Assembly: GCA_029289325.1 (NCBI GenBank)
Contig: JARFTV010000026.1
Span: forward strand, 1-60,182
Source of the DNA: Alphaproteobacteria bacterium
Lineage (GTDB): Bacteria; Pseudomonadota; Alphaproteobacteria; Rhodobacterales; Rhodobacteraceae
Length of the DNA stretch: 60,182 nt
Direction of reading: 5' to 3'
Shown here: piece after piece, positions 40,214 to 48,797 of the stretch
Numbering within the stretch: the stretch's first letter is position 1
Layout: every line of letters begins with the position of its first letter
The notes under the pieces: generated by a model
What the model was told of the DNA's origin: nothing
Databases searched by the model: none
What the model saw: the letters and a program-made list of their open reading frames with translations, nothing else
Made by a program: the position numbers and the translations under genes

Positions 40214-40238
40214 TAGGGTGAGCAAATTGCCCACCCTA
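40214..40238. repeat. REP-like palindrome, copy 3 (degenerate)
   Basis: TAGGGTGAGCAA and TTGCCCACCCTA form an imperfect palindrome that matches the 28-bp elements at 8968 and 24280 with one arm mismatch and a shifted centre. It lies in the leader of the HTH regulator, between its start codon and a candidate operator. Confidence 0.7.
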
Positions 40239-40257
40239 CTGACAAAATACTGTCAGT
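40238..40257. promoter_or_regulatory. Candidate operator ACTGACA-N6-TGTCAGT
   Basis: A perfect 7-bp inverted repeat, ACTGACA (40238-40244) and TGTCAGT (40251-40257), surrounds AAATAC. It sits 40 bases upstream of the HTH regulator start, in the divergent region shared with tatA, and has the size of a winged-helix dimer site. Autoregulation is the simplest reading. Confidence 0.5.
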
Positions 40258-40371
40258 AGACTGCCCCCTGCAAGCCCGAACGCACTTGGAACCGGGGGGG
40301 CAGGAGGCGTATCTGAGGATCAGTCAAGCACCAAGGGCCCCATCGGGGGCGCGAGAATCGGAGAATACGCC

Positions 40372-40584
40372 ATGTTCAACAACATCGGTCTGCCGGGGCT
40401 TCTGCTGATCGCGGTCGTGGTCCTGGTCCTGTTCGGCAAGGGCAAGGTCAGCTCGCTCATGGGTGAGGTCGGCAAGGGCATCACCGCCTTCAAGAAGGGC
40501 GTGGGCGACGGCAATGCCGAGATCGAGGCCGCCAAGGCCGACGCCGCCAAGGACGTGACCCCGTCCGAGAAGGACAAGGTCTAA
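40372..40584 (+). CDS. tatA: Sec-independent translocase subunit TatA
   Basis: TatA oligomerises to form the translocation patch for folded proteins with twin-arginine signals. The 70-residue product has an N-terminal membrane helix (about 5-20), the conserved FG hinge (LFGKGKVS) and an amphipathic helix, then a charged tail. GGAG precedes the ATG. It is the first gene of tatABC, with tatB 25 bases downstream. Confidence 0.95.
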   Translation: MFNNIGLPGLLLIAVVVLVLFGKGKVSSLMGEVGKGITAFKKGVGDGNAEIEAAKADAAKDVTPSEKDKV

Positions 40585-40609
40585 CACAAGACCTCGCGGG
40601 GGACGCAAG

Positions 40610-41149
40610 ATGGATCTGAGCTGGTCCGAGCTTCTGGTTGTGGGCATCATCGCGCTGATCGTCATCGGCCCGAAGGACCTGCCCGGCATGTTCCGCGAGC
40701 TGGGCCGGTTCACCGCCAAGGTCCGCTCGATGGGGCGTGAGTTCAGCCGCGCGATGGAGGCGGCCGCGAAGGAAACCGGCGTCAAGGACGTGGCGGATGA
40801 CCTGAGGAAGGCGACCTCGCCCAAGACCATGGGCCTCGACGCGGTCAAATCCGCCGCCGACAAGTTCGAGAAATGGGATCCGCTGAAGGGCACGACCGCG
40901 ACCAGCAAGCCGGCGACACCGCCGCCAGCCGCCGCAGCCGCAACGGCGGCAGCCTCGGTCGCCGCCACCGCCCCGGCCGGATCGGCCACGGCGGCTCTGG
41001 CCGCCGAGGTGGCGGCAAAGAAGGCGACCTCCGCCGAAATGGCCGCCACCCTGCGCGAGACCCGCAGCCCCGCGGCCGAGGACCCCTCTGCCGTGGTCCG
41101 GGGCGGCCGGGTCCGCAAGCGCGCAGCCGGGACAGGTGACGAGGAATGA
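40610..41149 (+). CDS. tatB: Sec-independent translocase subunit TatB
   Basis: TatB forms the signal-peptide receptor with TatC. The 179-residue product has the N-terminal helix with the conserved Glu in LSWSELLVVGIIALIVIGPKDLP, an amphipathic helix (FRELGRFTAKVRSMGREFSR) and a low-complexity Ala/Pro/Thr tail that varies between species. Its stop overlaps the tatC start (ATGA), supporting coupled expression. Confidence 0.95.
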   Translation: MDLSWSELLVVGIIALIVIGPKDLPGMFRELGRFTAKVRSMGREFSRAMEAAAKETGVKDVADDLRKATSPKTMGLDAVKSAADKFEKWDPLKGTTATSKPATPPPAAAAATAAASVAATAPAGSATAALAAEVAAKKATSAEMAATLRETRSPAAEDPSAVVRGGRVRKRAAGTGDEE

Positions 41150-42048
41150 CCGCCAAGGACGATATCGACGAAAGCTCTGCCCCGCTGGTCGAGCATCTGA
41201 TCGAACTGCGCAACCGGCTCATCTGGTCCGTCGGGGCCTTCCTGGTCGCGATGATCCTCTGCTTCGTCGTGGCCGAGCGGATCCTGACCTTCCTGCTCAC
41301 CCCGATCGAACAGGCGATGCGCGCGCTGGGTGATCCGAACCCGGTGATGCAATACACCGCGCCGCAGGAATACTTCTTCACCCTGGTCCATATCTCGGTC
41401 GTGTCCGGGCTGATGGTCAGCTTTCCGGTGATCGCCTATCAGCTCTGGCGTTTCGTGGCTCCGGGCCTTTACCGCAGCGAGAAGCAGGCCTTCCTGCCGT
41501 TTCTCGTCGCTTCGCCGGTCCTGTTCCTGCTGGGCGCGGCCTTTGCCCATTACGTCGTGACGCCGATCGCGATGAACTTCTTTCTGGGTTTCGCCGATGC
41601 CTTCTCGGTGGTGACGGCGTTGCTTCCCGGCCTCTCTGCGATCCCCGGTGCCGATCCAGGCACCCCGGTCCCGGCCTCCTCGACCGAGGGGATCAACATC
41701 GTCTTTCAGGGCAAGGTGAACGAGACGCTGGACATCAGCCTCAAGCTGATCCTTGCCTTTGGCCTCTGCTTCCAGCTCCCGGTCCTTCTGACGCTCATGG
41801 GCAAGGCAGGGCTGGCCACTTCGGCCGGGCTGGCGGCGATGCGGCGCTATGCGATCGTGGTCATCCTGATCGTCGCCGCGCTGGTGACCCCGCCCGATGT
41901 GATGAGCCAGTTCATCCTCTTCTTCGCGGTCTATCCCCTGTATGAGGTCTCGATCTTCATGATCCGGCGGATCGAGAAGCGCCGCGAGGCCGAACTCCGG
42001 GCCGAAGGGCTGTGGGACGAGGACGAGGAAGGCGAGGGCAAGGCGTGA
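41146..42048 (+). CDS. tatC: Sec-independent translocase subunit TatC
   Basis: TatC recognises the twin-arginine signal peptide. The 300-residue protein has six membrane helices, the N-terminal LVEHLIELRNRL motif whose Glu contacts the signal, and FVAPGLYRSEK in the first periplasmic region. A longer acidic C terminus (DEDEEGEGKA) is present. A GTG start of the next gene overlaps its stop. Confidence 0.96.
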   Translation: MTAKDDIDESSAPLVEHLIELRNRLIWSVGAFLVAMILCFVVAERILTFLLTPIEQAMRALGDPNPVMQYTAPQEYFFTLVHISVVSGLMVSFPVIAYQLWRFVAPGLYRSEKQAFLPFLVASPVLFLLGAAFAHYVVTPIAMNFFLGFADAFSVVTALLPGLSAIPGADPGTPVPASSTEGINIVFQGKVNETLDISLKLILAFGLCFQLPVLLTLMGKAGLATSAGLAAMRRYAIVVILIVAALVTPPDVMSQFILFFAVYPLYEVSIFMIRRIEKRREAELRAEGLWDEDEEGEGKA

Positions 42049-42884
42049 CCGACCCCCTGGACCGTATCGCGGCCGCGCTGGAGCGTCTGGCCCCCGCCCC
42101 CATGCCCGCGCCCGACTTCGGGGCCGAGGCTTTCGTCTGGCACACCCAGCCCGACCGGCTGGATCCGGTGCAGCATGTGTCGCGCGTGGACCTGTCGCTG
42201 CTGGTCGGCGTCAATCGCTCCCGTGACACGCTGCTGGAAAACACCCGGCATTTCGCGGCCGGCCTCCCGGCGAACAACGCGCTTCTCTGGGGCGCGCGGG
42301 GGATGGGGAAATCCTCTCTTGTGAAGGCGGTCCATGCCCAGGTGCGCAGTGAAGGGTACGACCTCAAGATCGTCGAACTCTCGCGTGAGGATCTGCCCTC
42401 GGTCCAGCGCCTTCTGGCGCATCTGCGGGCCGCGCCGCATCGCTTCCTTCTTTTCTGCGACGACCTTTCCTTCAGCCATGACGACCAGCATTACAAATCG
42501 CTGAAAGCGGTGCTCGATGGCGGGATCGAGGGGCGGCCGGCGAACGAGATCCTCTATTCCACCTCGAACCGCCGCCACCTGATGCCGCGCGACATGATCG
42601 AGAACGAACGCTCCACCGCGATCAACCCCGGTGAGGCGGTGGAAGAGAAGGTCTCGCTCTCGGACCGGTTCGGCCTCTGGCTTGGCTTCCACCCCTGCTC
42701 CCAGGACGAATATCTGGAGATGATCCGGGGCTATTGCGCCGCGCATGGGGTCAATGTGCCTGACGAGCGGCTCCATGCCGAGGCGGTGGAATGGCAGGCG
42801 ACGCGGGGCGGACGCTCGGGCCGGGTGGCCTGGCAGTTCTTCTGCGACCTTGCCGCGCGTGAGGGGGTGCGGATCCGCCTGTAG
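42045..42884 (+). CDS. DUF815-type P-loop ATPase
   Basis: The 279-residue protein has a Walker A loop GARGMGKS (83-90), a Walker B-like FLLFCDDLSF near 130-139, and the conserved SNRRHLMPRDMIENE block near 180-195, which together identify the DUF815 family of AAA-like ATPases. The biochemical role of this family is not established. The GTG start overlaps the tatC stop (GTGA), so it is translationally coupled to Tat; a chaperone or quality-control role for Tat substrates would be speculation. Confidence 0.88.
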   Translation: MTDPLDRIAAALERLAPAPMPAPDFGAEAFVWHTQPDRLDPVQHVSRVDLSLLVGVNRSRDTLLENTRHFAAGLPANNALLWGARGMGKSSLVKAVHAQVRSEGYDLKIVELSREDLPSVQRLLAHLRAAPHRFLLFCDDLSFSHDDQHYKSLKAVLDGGIEGRPANEILYSTSNRRHLMPRDMIENERSTAINPGEAVEEKVSLSDRFGLWLGFHPCSQDEYLEMIRGYCAAHGVNVPDERLHAEAVEWQATRGGRSGRVAWQFFCDLAAREGVRIRL

Positions 42885-42935
42885 GCCGCCATCCGGCTTG
42901 CGGGCGATCATCCGACACCTTAGCCCTGTCTCATC

Positions 42936-44219
42936 ATGCTTACCGAAATTCTGGTCATCCTGGCCCTGATCGTGCTGAACGGCGTGCTCGCCATGTCCGA
43001 GCTTGCCATCGTCAGCGCCCGGCCCGCCCGTCTGAAGCCGCTTGAGGGCAAAAGCCGCGGCGCGCGGCTGGCCCTGCGCCTGGCCGAGGATCCGGGCCGG
43101 TTCCTCTCGACCGTGCAGATCGGCATCACCGCCGTCGGCATCCTCTCCGGCGCCCTGTCCGGCGCCACGCTGGGCCTACGGTTCCAGGGCTGGCTGGTCG
43201 GGCAGGGCGTCTCGCCCGACTGGTCGGCGACGCTGGGCGTCGGCGGCGTGGTCGTGGCAATCACCTATGTCAGCCTGATCGTCGGCGAGCTGGTGCCGAA
43301 ACAGCTTGCGCTGCGCAATGCCGAGGCGGTGGCGATCCGGGTCGCTCCGGCGATGGTGCTGTTGTCGGTCATCGGCGCGCCTCTCGTCTGGCTGCTGGAC
43401 CGCTCGGGCAAGTTCGTGCTCTGGCTCCTCCGCCAGCGCGGCGCAAGCGCCAGCCGGGTGACCGAGGAAGAGGTCCATGTCCTTCTGGCCGAGGCGCATG
43501 AAGGGGGCGTGCTGGAAACGGAAGAGCGCGAGATGATCACCGGGGTCATGCGCCTTTCCGACCGTACCGCGCGCGCCGTGATGACCCCCCGGCACGAGGT
43601 GGAGATGCTGCCGCTTGATGCGACGGGGGCCGAGGCCGTTGCCGCCATCCGCCGCGTCGCCCGGCCGCGGATGCCCGTCGCCAATGCCGAGGGCGAGGTG
43701 GTGGGGATTGTCCTCTTGACCGAGGCGTTTCAGGTCGTCTCCCGCCGCGAGACCCTGTCAATCAAGGCGCTGGTGCGCGAGGTCCCCGTGGTCTCTGACC
43801 AGGCCGAGGCGCTGGATGTGCTGGAGATCCTGCAGAAATCCGAACATCAGCTGGCGCTGGTCTATGACGAATATGGCGATTTCGAAGGCATCCTGACCAC
43901 CGGCGATGTGCTGGAGGCGATCACCGGCGCGGTCGCGGCCTCTGAAGCCGACGAACCCGCAATGGTCGCCCGGGACGAGGGCGGCTGGCTGGTCGCGGGC
44001 TGGATGCCGGTGGATGAATTCTGCGACAAGCTGGGCCTGCCGCAAGAGATGGCGGGCCATTACGACACGGTCGCGGGGCTGATCCTGCACCAGATGGGCC
44101 AGATCCCCGACCTTGGCGCCAGCTTCACGGCCGAAGGCTTCCGCTTCGAGGTGATCGACCTCGATGGCCGACGCATCGACAAGATCCTCGTGACCCGGAT
44201 CGGCGGCTATCAGGGCTAG
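42936..44219 (+). CDS. CNNM/CorC (hemolysin-like) transporter-associated protein
   Basis: The 427-residue protein has an N-terminal DUF21 membrane domain (about 1-190, 3-4 helices), a CBS-domain pair (about 205-325, including TARAVMTPRHEV and LALVYDEYGDFEGILTTGDVLEAI) and a C-terminal CorC/HlyC transporter-associated domain (about 340-425). Such proteins are linked to Mg2+/Co2+ handling; the older name hemolysin is misleading. It starts 51 bases after the DUF815 gene. Downstream, a strong hairpin separates it from the convergent nlpD-like gene. Confidence 0.9.
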   Translation: MLTEILVILALIVLNGVLAMSELAIVSARPARLKPLEGKSRGARLALRLAEDPGRFLSTVQIGITAVGILSGALSGATLGLRFQGWLVGQGVSPDWSATLGVGGVVVAITYVSLIVGELVPKQLALRNAEAVAIRVAPAMVLLSVIGAPLVWLLDRSGKFVLWLLRQRGASASRVTEEEVHVLLAEAHEGGVLETEEREMITGVMRLSDRTARAVMTPRHEVEMLPLDATGAEAVAAIRRVARPRMPVANAEGEVVGIVLLTEAFQVVSRRETLSIKALVREVPVVSDQAEALDVLEILQKSEHQLALVYDEYGDFEGILTTGDVLEAITGAVAASEADEPAMVARDEGGWLVAGWMPVDEFCDKLGLPQEMAGHYDTVAGLILHQMGQIPDLGASFTAEGFRFEVIDLDGRRIDKILVTRIGGYQG

Positions 44220-44225
44220 GGCAAA

Positions 44226-44248
44226 AGGGTGCGCCGCAAGCGCACCCT
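44226..44248 (-). terminator. Intrinsic terminator for the surE-pcm-nlpD transcript
   Basis: AGGGTGCGC (44226-44234) and GCGCACCCT (44240-44248) form a perfect 9-bp stem with a 5-base loop. On the minus strand the stem is followed by TTTTGCC, fitting an intrinsic terminator shortly after the nlpD-like stop. It may also slow the convergent CNNM transcript. Confidence 0.75.
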
Positions 44249-44255
44249 GCGCCGC

Positions 44256-45425
44256 TTACTGCAGATAGGTCATCGGATCGAAGCTCTCCTTCGAGGTGTT
44301 GCGCACCTCGAAATGCAGGAAAGCCGGATCGCCCGCCGCCACCGTGCCGATCGTCTGGCCACGGGACACCTGGTCGCCCTTCTTCACGCTCACCCCGCCC
44401 ACGCCGACATAGACCGTCAGCAGGTTGTTGGCATGGCGCAGGATCACGATCCCCTTGCCCGTCGTGTCCGACGAGATCACCGTCACCGTCCCGGCATCCG
44501 CCGCCTTGACCGGAGTTCCCGGCGCCGCGGCGATGTCGATGCCCTGGTTCGTGCGGCGGTCATAGCCCCGGATGATCTTGCCCGAGACTGGCATCACCAT
44601 CTTCGCCGCCGAGGCCGCCGTCGCCTGCCCGCCCAGATCGGGCGAGGGCGGGGTGGCCTTGGGCGTCGCCGCCGCCACCTCGGGCTTTTCCGCCGGCAGG
44701 GGTTTCGCGGCCGAGGGCGGCTCGGGGGTGGGGGATCCGGCTCCGGGCGGGGTCGGCACGGGCTCGGGGTTCGGCGCGGGCGCGGTCGCGATCGGGATGA
44801 TCAGGGTCTGCCCTTCGCGCACCGCCATGTCGGCGCCAAGCTGGTTCCAGTCGGCCAGCGCCTTGGCCGAGACATTGTAGGTCCGGGCGATGGTAAAGGC
44901 CGTCTCGCCCCTGGCGACGCGGTGGGTCAGCGGCTGGCCCGCCACCGGCCGTGACGCGGCGGGGGAGGCCGCAACCGGGGTCGGACCGGCATTGTCCAGC
45001 GCCGTGGTGGCGATGGAGGTAATGTCGATCGGCCCCGTCGCGGGCGCGCTTGCCACCATGGTCGGCTGCGGCACGGCCGACACGCGCGACGGCAGAAGCA
45101 GAAGCTCCCCCTCGCGCAGGGGGTCGGTCGGGCGCAGCGCGTTGGTCTGGGCAAGCTGGGTCGCGTTCAGCCCCAGGCGGCTGGCCATCGAGGCCACCGT
45201 ATCGCCCCGGCGCGCCTTGGCGAGCTGATAGTCCGGATAGGACAGGATGCCATTCGCATCCGCCGTCGGCGCCGCCGCCGTGGCCTGCCGCGCCGCATCT
45301 GCCGTCGCGCCGTTCCCGGAGCGCAGGTCCCAGTCGAGGTCGCTGCTGTTCATGCAGGCGGCAAGCGCCAGCGTGCTTGCGCCCAGGACCAGAAGCCCCC
45401 GCAGTCTGCCGTAGGAAATCCGCAT
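44256..45425 (-). CDS. nlpD: NlpD-like lipoprotein: two LysM modules and a degenerate M23 domain
   Basis: The 389-residue product has a lipobox LALAAC (Cys24), LysM modules at about 66-112 and 168-211, a Pro/Ala linker, and a LytM/M23 domain at about 280-385. The zinc ligands are incomplete: the first His of the HxxxD motif is absent (NQGID) and the HxH motif reads FLH. This matches NlpD/EnvC-type activators of cell wall amidases rather than active endopeptidases. The surE-pcm-nlpD order supports the name. The ATG at 45425 is used; a GTG six bases upstream is possible. Confidence 0.88.
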   Translation of the reverse strand: MRISYGRLRGLLVLGASTLALAACMNSSDLDWDLRSGNGATADAARQATAAAPTADANGILSYPDYQLAKARRGDTVASMASRLGLNATQLAQTNALRPTDPLREGELLLLPSRVSAVPQPTMVASAPATGPIDITSIATTALDNAGPTPVAASPAASRPVAGQPLTHRVARGETAFTIARTYNVSAKALADWNQLGADMAVREGQTLIIPIATAPAPNPEPVPTPPGAGSPTPEPPSAAKPLPAEKPEVAAATPKATPPSPDLGGQATAASAAKMVMPVSGKIIRGYDRRTNQGIDIAAAPGTPVKAADAGTVTVISSDTTGKGIVILRHANNLLTVYVGVGGVSVKKGDQVSRGQTIGTVAAGDPAFLHFEVRNTSKESFDPMTYLQ

Positions 45426-45474
45426 CGTCACCGCCTCATCACGCCTGCCGGCTGCCCCGGTTCTGGGCAGCAGT

Positions 45475-46146
45475 CTACTCGGACCCTAACCCTTCCACCA
45501 GCGGAACGAAACGCACTGGGCGAAGTTCTTCGTAATCAAATCCCCGTGCGTTGCGGGTGACCTTGATCAGACTTTGCACGGCATCCGACTGGCCGACCGG
45601 CAGAACCATGATCCCGCCGGGCTTCAATTGTTCCAGCAAGGGGCCCGGAGGGTCCTCGGCCGCCGCTGTCACGAGGATCCGGTCGAAGGGCCCCTGATCC
45701 GGCAGTCCAAACGAGCCATCGGCCGCAATGGCGGTGATGTTGGTGATGTCGAGTTGACGGAACAGCTCCCCCGCCTCACGCACCAGGCGGCGGTAGCGGT
45801 CCACGGTGTAGACCCGCCGCGCCAGATGCGCCAGGATCGCGGCCTGATACCCCGACCCCGTGCCCACCTCCAGCACCGTGTCGCGCGGGCTGACCTGCAG
45901 GGCCTGCGTCATCAGCCCCACGACCGAAGGCTGGCTGATCGTCTGACCACAGGCGATGGGCAGCGGCATGTCCTCATAGGCACGGTCGGCGAAGATGCCG
46001 CGCACGAACAGGCCGCGATCGACTTTTTCCATCGCGGTCAGGACGCGCGTATCGGTCACGCCACGGGAACGGAGGGCAAAGAGAAAGCGCATCTTGCGTT
46101 CGGCAAGCTCGTCGGAGGCGAAGGGGTCCTCCGGTCCCGCCGTCAT
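45475..46146 (-). CDS. pcm: Protein-L-isoaspartate O-methyltransferase
   Basis: Pcm repairs isomerised Asp/Asn residues by SAM-dependent methylation. The 223-residue protein has the motif [13 protein letters not shown] (GTGSGY at 95-100), [13 protein letters not shown] near 67-79 with the catalytic Ser, and [10 protein letters not shown]. Its ATG overlaps the surE stop; the two genes form the usual stress-survival pair. The N-terminal 15 residues are less conserved. Confidence 0.95.
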   Translation of the reverse strand: MTAGPEDPFASDELAERKMRFLFALRSRGVTDTRVLTAMEKVDRGLFVRGIFADRAYEDMPLPIACGQTISQPSVVGLMTQALQVSPRDTVLEVGTGSGYQAAILAHLARRVYTVDRYRRLVREAGELFRQLDITNITAIAADGSFGLPDQGPFDRILVTAAAEDPPGPLLEQLKPGGIMVLPVGQSDAVQSLIKVTRNARGFDYEELRPVRFVPLVEGLGSE

Positions 46147-46928
46147 CCCAGCCGGGCCTCTAGATCGGTCAGAAGGTCATGTGCGGTCAGGTCGGCGCGC
46201 ATCGGTGTGATCGAGATATATCCGTCCAGGTTCACCGCGGCGTCCGTTCCGGGCAGCGTGGGCGTGTGCTGCGGGCCGCCCTTGATCCAGAGGAAACGCC
46301 TGCCCGAGGGCGAGATATGCGGCTCGACCGAAAAGGCGGTGTCGCGGCGATAGCCCTGCGGGGCGACCTTCATCCCCCGCGTGGCCGAGGCGGGCAGGGG
46401 CGGGAAGTTGACGTTGTAGAAGCTGCGATAATCGCCCTCGGTCCACAGCCCCCGGTCCAGAAGCGCGCGGACCACCGACGCCCCATGCACCCGCGCGCTT
46501 TCGAACGGGTCTGCAAGGCGCGCATTGTCGGGCCCGAAGAACTGCGACAGCGCGATGGCCGGCACGCCCTGCAGCGCCGCCTCCATCGCCCCGCCGATGG
46601 TGCCGGAATAAAGCACGTTCTCGGCCGCGTTGTTGCCCCGGTTGACGCCCGAGAGCACAAGGTCGGGCTTGGCCCCGTCCAGCACGTCATAGATCGCGGC
46701 CAGCACGCAGTCGGCCGGGCTGCCCTCGGCGGCAAAGCGGCGCGGGGCCAGTTCCGCGATCATCATCGGGTGGGTATAGCTGATGCAATGGCCGACGCCC
46801 GACTGTTCAAAGGCCGGTGCGACGGTCCAGACCTCGCCCTCCGGCCCCGCGATCGCGGTGGCGATTTCGGTCAGGACCTGCAGCCCCGGCGCGTTGATGC
46901 CGTCGTCGTTGGTGATCAGGATGCGCAT
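46143..46928 (-). CDS. surE: 5'-nucleotidase SurE
   Basis: SurE dephosphorylates nucleoside 5'-monophosphates with a divalent metal. The 261-residue product begins [16 protein letters not shown], with metal-binding Asp8 and Asp9, and has [18 protein letters not shown] near 94-111, including the metal-site Asn. It is the first gene of the minus-strand surE-pcm-nlpD group and diverges from the amino acid ABC transporter; the 125-base gap between them must hold both promoters. Confidence 0.95.
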   Translation of the reverse strand: MRILITNDDGINAPGLQVLTEIATAIAGPEGEVWTVAPAFEQSGVGHCISYTHPMMIAELAPRRFAAEGSPADCVLAAIYDVLDGAKPDLVLSGVNRGNNAAENVLYSGTIGGAMEAALQGVPAIALSQFFGPDNARLADPFESARVHGASVVRALLDRGLWTEGDYRSFYNVNFPPLPASATRGMKVAPQGYRRDTAFSVEPHISPSGRRFLWIKGGPQHTPTLPGTDAAVNLDGYISITPMRADLTAHDLLTDLEARLG

Positions 46929-47053
46929 GGGTCCCCCGTGTCCGCCTCCTGCTTAGACGAGCCGCCCCCAGCCTTCAAGGCGCGATGCCGCCGGCGCAAG
47001 GAAAGGCTTGCATGGGCCAGAATTGCACGCTCATATAACAAGGCGGGGGGCAC

Positions 47054-47818
47054 ATGACGACAGACAGGCCAGAGGCAATACGGGTCGAGGATCTTCACAA
47101 GAGCTTTGGCGCCCATGAGGTGCTTAAAGGGGTATCGCTGACGGCGCGCGAAGGCGATGTGGTGGCGATCATCGGCGGTTCGGGCTCGGGCAAGTCCACC
47201 ATGCTGCGCTGCATCAATTTCCTCGAAACGCCCAGTTCCGGCCGGATCATCGTGGCCGGGGAGCCCGTGGCGATGCGGGCGGATGGCACCCCCGCCGACC
47301 GCCGCCAGATCGAGAGGATCCGCCAGTCGCTGGGGATGGTCTTCCAGAGCTTCAACCTCTGGACCCACCGGACGGTGCTGGAGAACCTGATCGAGGTGCC
47401 GGTCCATGTGCTGAAACTGCCGAAGGACCAAGCCATCGCCCGGGCCCGCAGCCTCCTCGCCCGCGTGGGCCTGGCCGAGAAGGAGGGGGCCTATCCGGCC
47501 TTCATGTCCGGCGGCCAGCAACAGCGCGCGGCCATCGCCCGGGCGCTGTGCATGGAACCAAGGGCCATGCTCTTCGACGAGCCGACCTCGGCGCTGGACC
47601 CCGAGCTTGTGGGCGAGGTCCTCCAGGTGATCCGCGGCCTCGCCGACGAAGGCCGCACGATGATCCTCGTGACGCATGAGATGAAGTTCGCCCGCGAGGT
47701 CGCGGACCATGTCATATACCTCCACAACGGCCGGATCGAAGAGGAGGGCCCGCCCGACCAGCTGTTCGGCGCGCCGAAATCCGACCGGCTGAAACAGTTT
47801 CTGAAATCCGTCGCCTGA
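47054..47818 (+). CDS. Polar amino acid ABC transporter, ATP-binding protein
   Basis: The 254-residue ATPase has Walker A GGSGSGKST (41-49), the FQSFNLWTHRTVLEN Q-loop segment typical of HisP/GlnQ-type importers, MSGGQQQRAAIARAL, Walker B with LFDEPTSALDPE, and LVTHEMKFAREV. It begins a four-gene operon for uptake of a polar, probably cationic, amino acid. A G-rich ribosome site precedes the ATG. TTGCAT at 47008-47013 and TCATAT at 47031-47036, 17 bases apart, are a weak promoter candidate. Confidence 0.93.
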   Translation: MTTDRPEAIRVEDLHKSFGAHEVLKGVSLTAREGDVVAIIGGSGSGKSTMLRCINFLETPSSGRIIVAGEPVAMRADGTPADRRQIERIRQSLGMVFQSFNLWTHRTVLENLIEVPVHVLKLPKDQAIARARSLLARVGLAEKEGAYPAFMSGGQQQRAAIARALCMEPRAMLFDEPTSALDPELVGEVLQVIRGLADEGRTMILVTHEMKFAREVADHVIYLHNGRIEEEGPPDQLFGAPKSDRLKQFLKSVA

Positions 47819-47845
47819 ACGGCGGAGCAACAACAGGAGAGACCC

Positions 47846-48613
47846 ATGAAACTTCGTTCCCTCGCCGCCGCGCTGATGCTGATGGCCGCCCCCGTCGCTG
47901 CGCAAGAGGTCAAGATCGGGATCGCGGCCGAACCCTATCCCCCCTTCACCAGCCCCGACGCCGCCGGCAACTGGGTCGGCTGGGAGGTGGACATCATCAA
48001 CGCCGTCTGCGCCGCGGCCGAGCTGCAATGCGTGATCACTCCGGTTGCCTGGGACGGGATCATCCCGGCACTGACCGCCGGCCAGATCGACGCGATCATG
48101 AACTCGATGTCGATCACCGAAGAGCGGCTCAAGACGATCGACTTCTCCGACAAGTACTACAATACCCCGACCGTGGTCGCGGTCGCCAAGGGCTCGGGCA
48201 TCCAGCCCACGGCCGAGGGGCTGGCGGGCAAGGTCATCGGGGTCCAGGTGGCCACGATCCATGAGGCCTATGTGAACAAGCACTTCGCGGACAGCGCGGC
48301 CGAGATCAAGGTCTACCAGACACAGGACGAGGCGAACCAGGACCTCGCCGCCGGCCGGATCGACGCGACCCAGGCCGACAGCATCGCGCTGGAGGACTTC
48401 ATCGCCTCGGACACCGGCGCGGCCTGCTGCGAGATCGCGGGCGCCGTGGCGGATGACCCGGAGGTGCTGGGCCTTGGCGTCGGCGCGGGCCTGCGCAAGG
48501 GCGAGGACGAGCTGAAGGCCAAGATCAACGCCGGTATCGCCAAGATCCGCGAGGACGGGACCTACGACGAGATCACCGCCAAATACTTCGCCTCGTCGAT
48601 CTACGGCGAATGA
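47846..48613 (+). CDS. Polar amino acid ABC transporter, substrate-binding protein
   Basis: The 255-residue product has a signal peptide (about 1-19) and a single SBP_bac_3 domain: IGIAAEPYPPFTSPDAAG, WEVDIINAVC, LTAGQIDAIMNSMSITEERL and DFSDKYYNTP. The YPPF and SMSITEER elements are typical of lysine/arginine/ornithine/histidine-binding proteins. A ribosome site (AGGAGAG) precedes the ATG. Unlike the three LysM-SBP proteins of this window it has no LysM and sits beside its permeases. Confidence 0.92.
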   Translation: MKLRSLAAALMLMAAPVAAQEVKIGIAAEPYPPFTSPDAAGNWVGWEVDIINAVCAAAELQCVITPVAWDGIIPALTAGQIDAIMNSMSITEERLKTIDFSDKYYNTPTVVAVAKGSGIQPTAEGLAGKVIGVQVATIHEAYVNKHFADSAAEIKVYQTQDEANQDLAAGRIDATQADSIALEDFIASDTGAACCEIAGAVADDPEVLGLGVGAGLRKGEDELKAKINAGIAKIREDGTYDEITAKYFASSIYGE

Positions 48614-48797
48614 TCGCTGGCCGTAACCCGGCCCCTGGCGGCCCGGCCTCCTTGTGGGTCGGGACGCCTTTCATATTGAGCGGCTTGCGCCGCACGCCTT
48701 TTGTCTCGCCTCTGCTCGCCAGGGGCGCGCAACCGGCTCGGGGGGTCGCCTCCGGCGGGGATATTTGGGAAGGGAAAATGTTCGGGGTGGGGCGGGC
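48614..48797. repeat. Intergenic spacer with GC-rich repeat-like element
   Basis: This 184-base gap splits the transporter operon between the binding protein and the first permease. It holds no gene. Near its end the string CGCCTCCGGCGGGGATATTTGGG (split: CGCCTCCGGCG at 48750-48760, GGGATATTTGGG after it) has the look of a dispersed element common in Rhodobacterales intergenic DNA, and resembles an inverted form near 30662-30682. A short hairpin CGCC-TCCG-GCG is possible. Confidence 0.4.
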
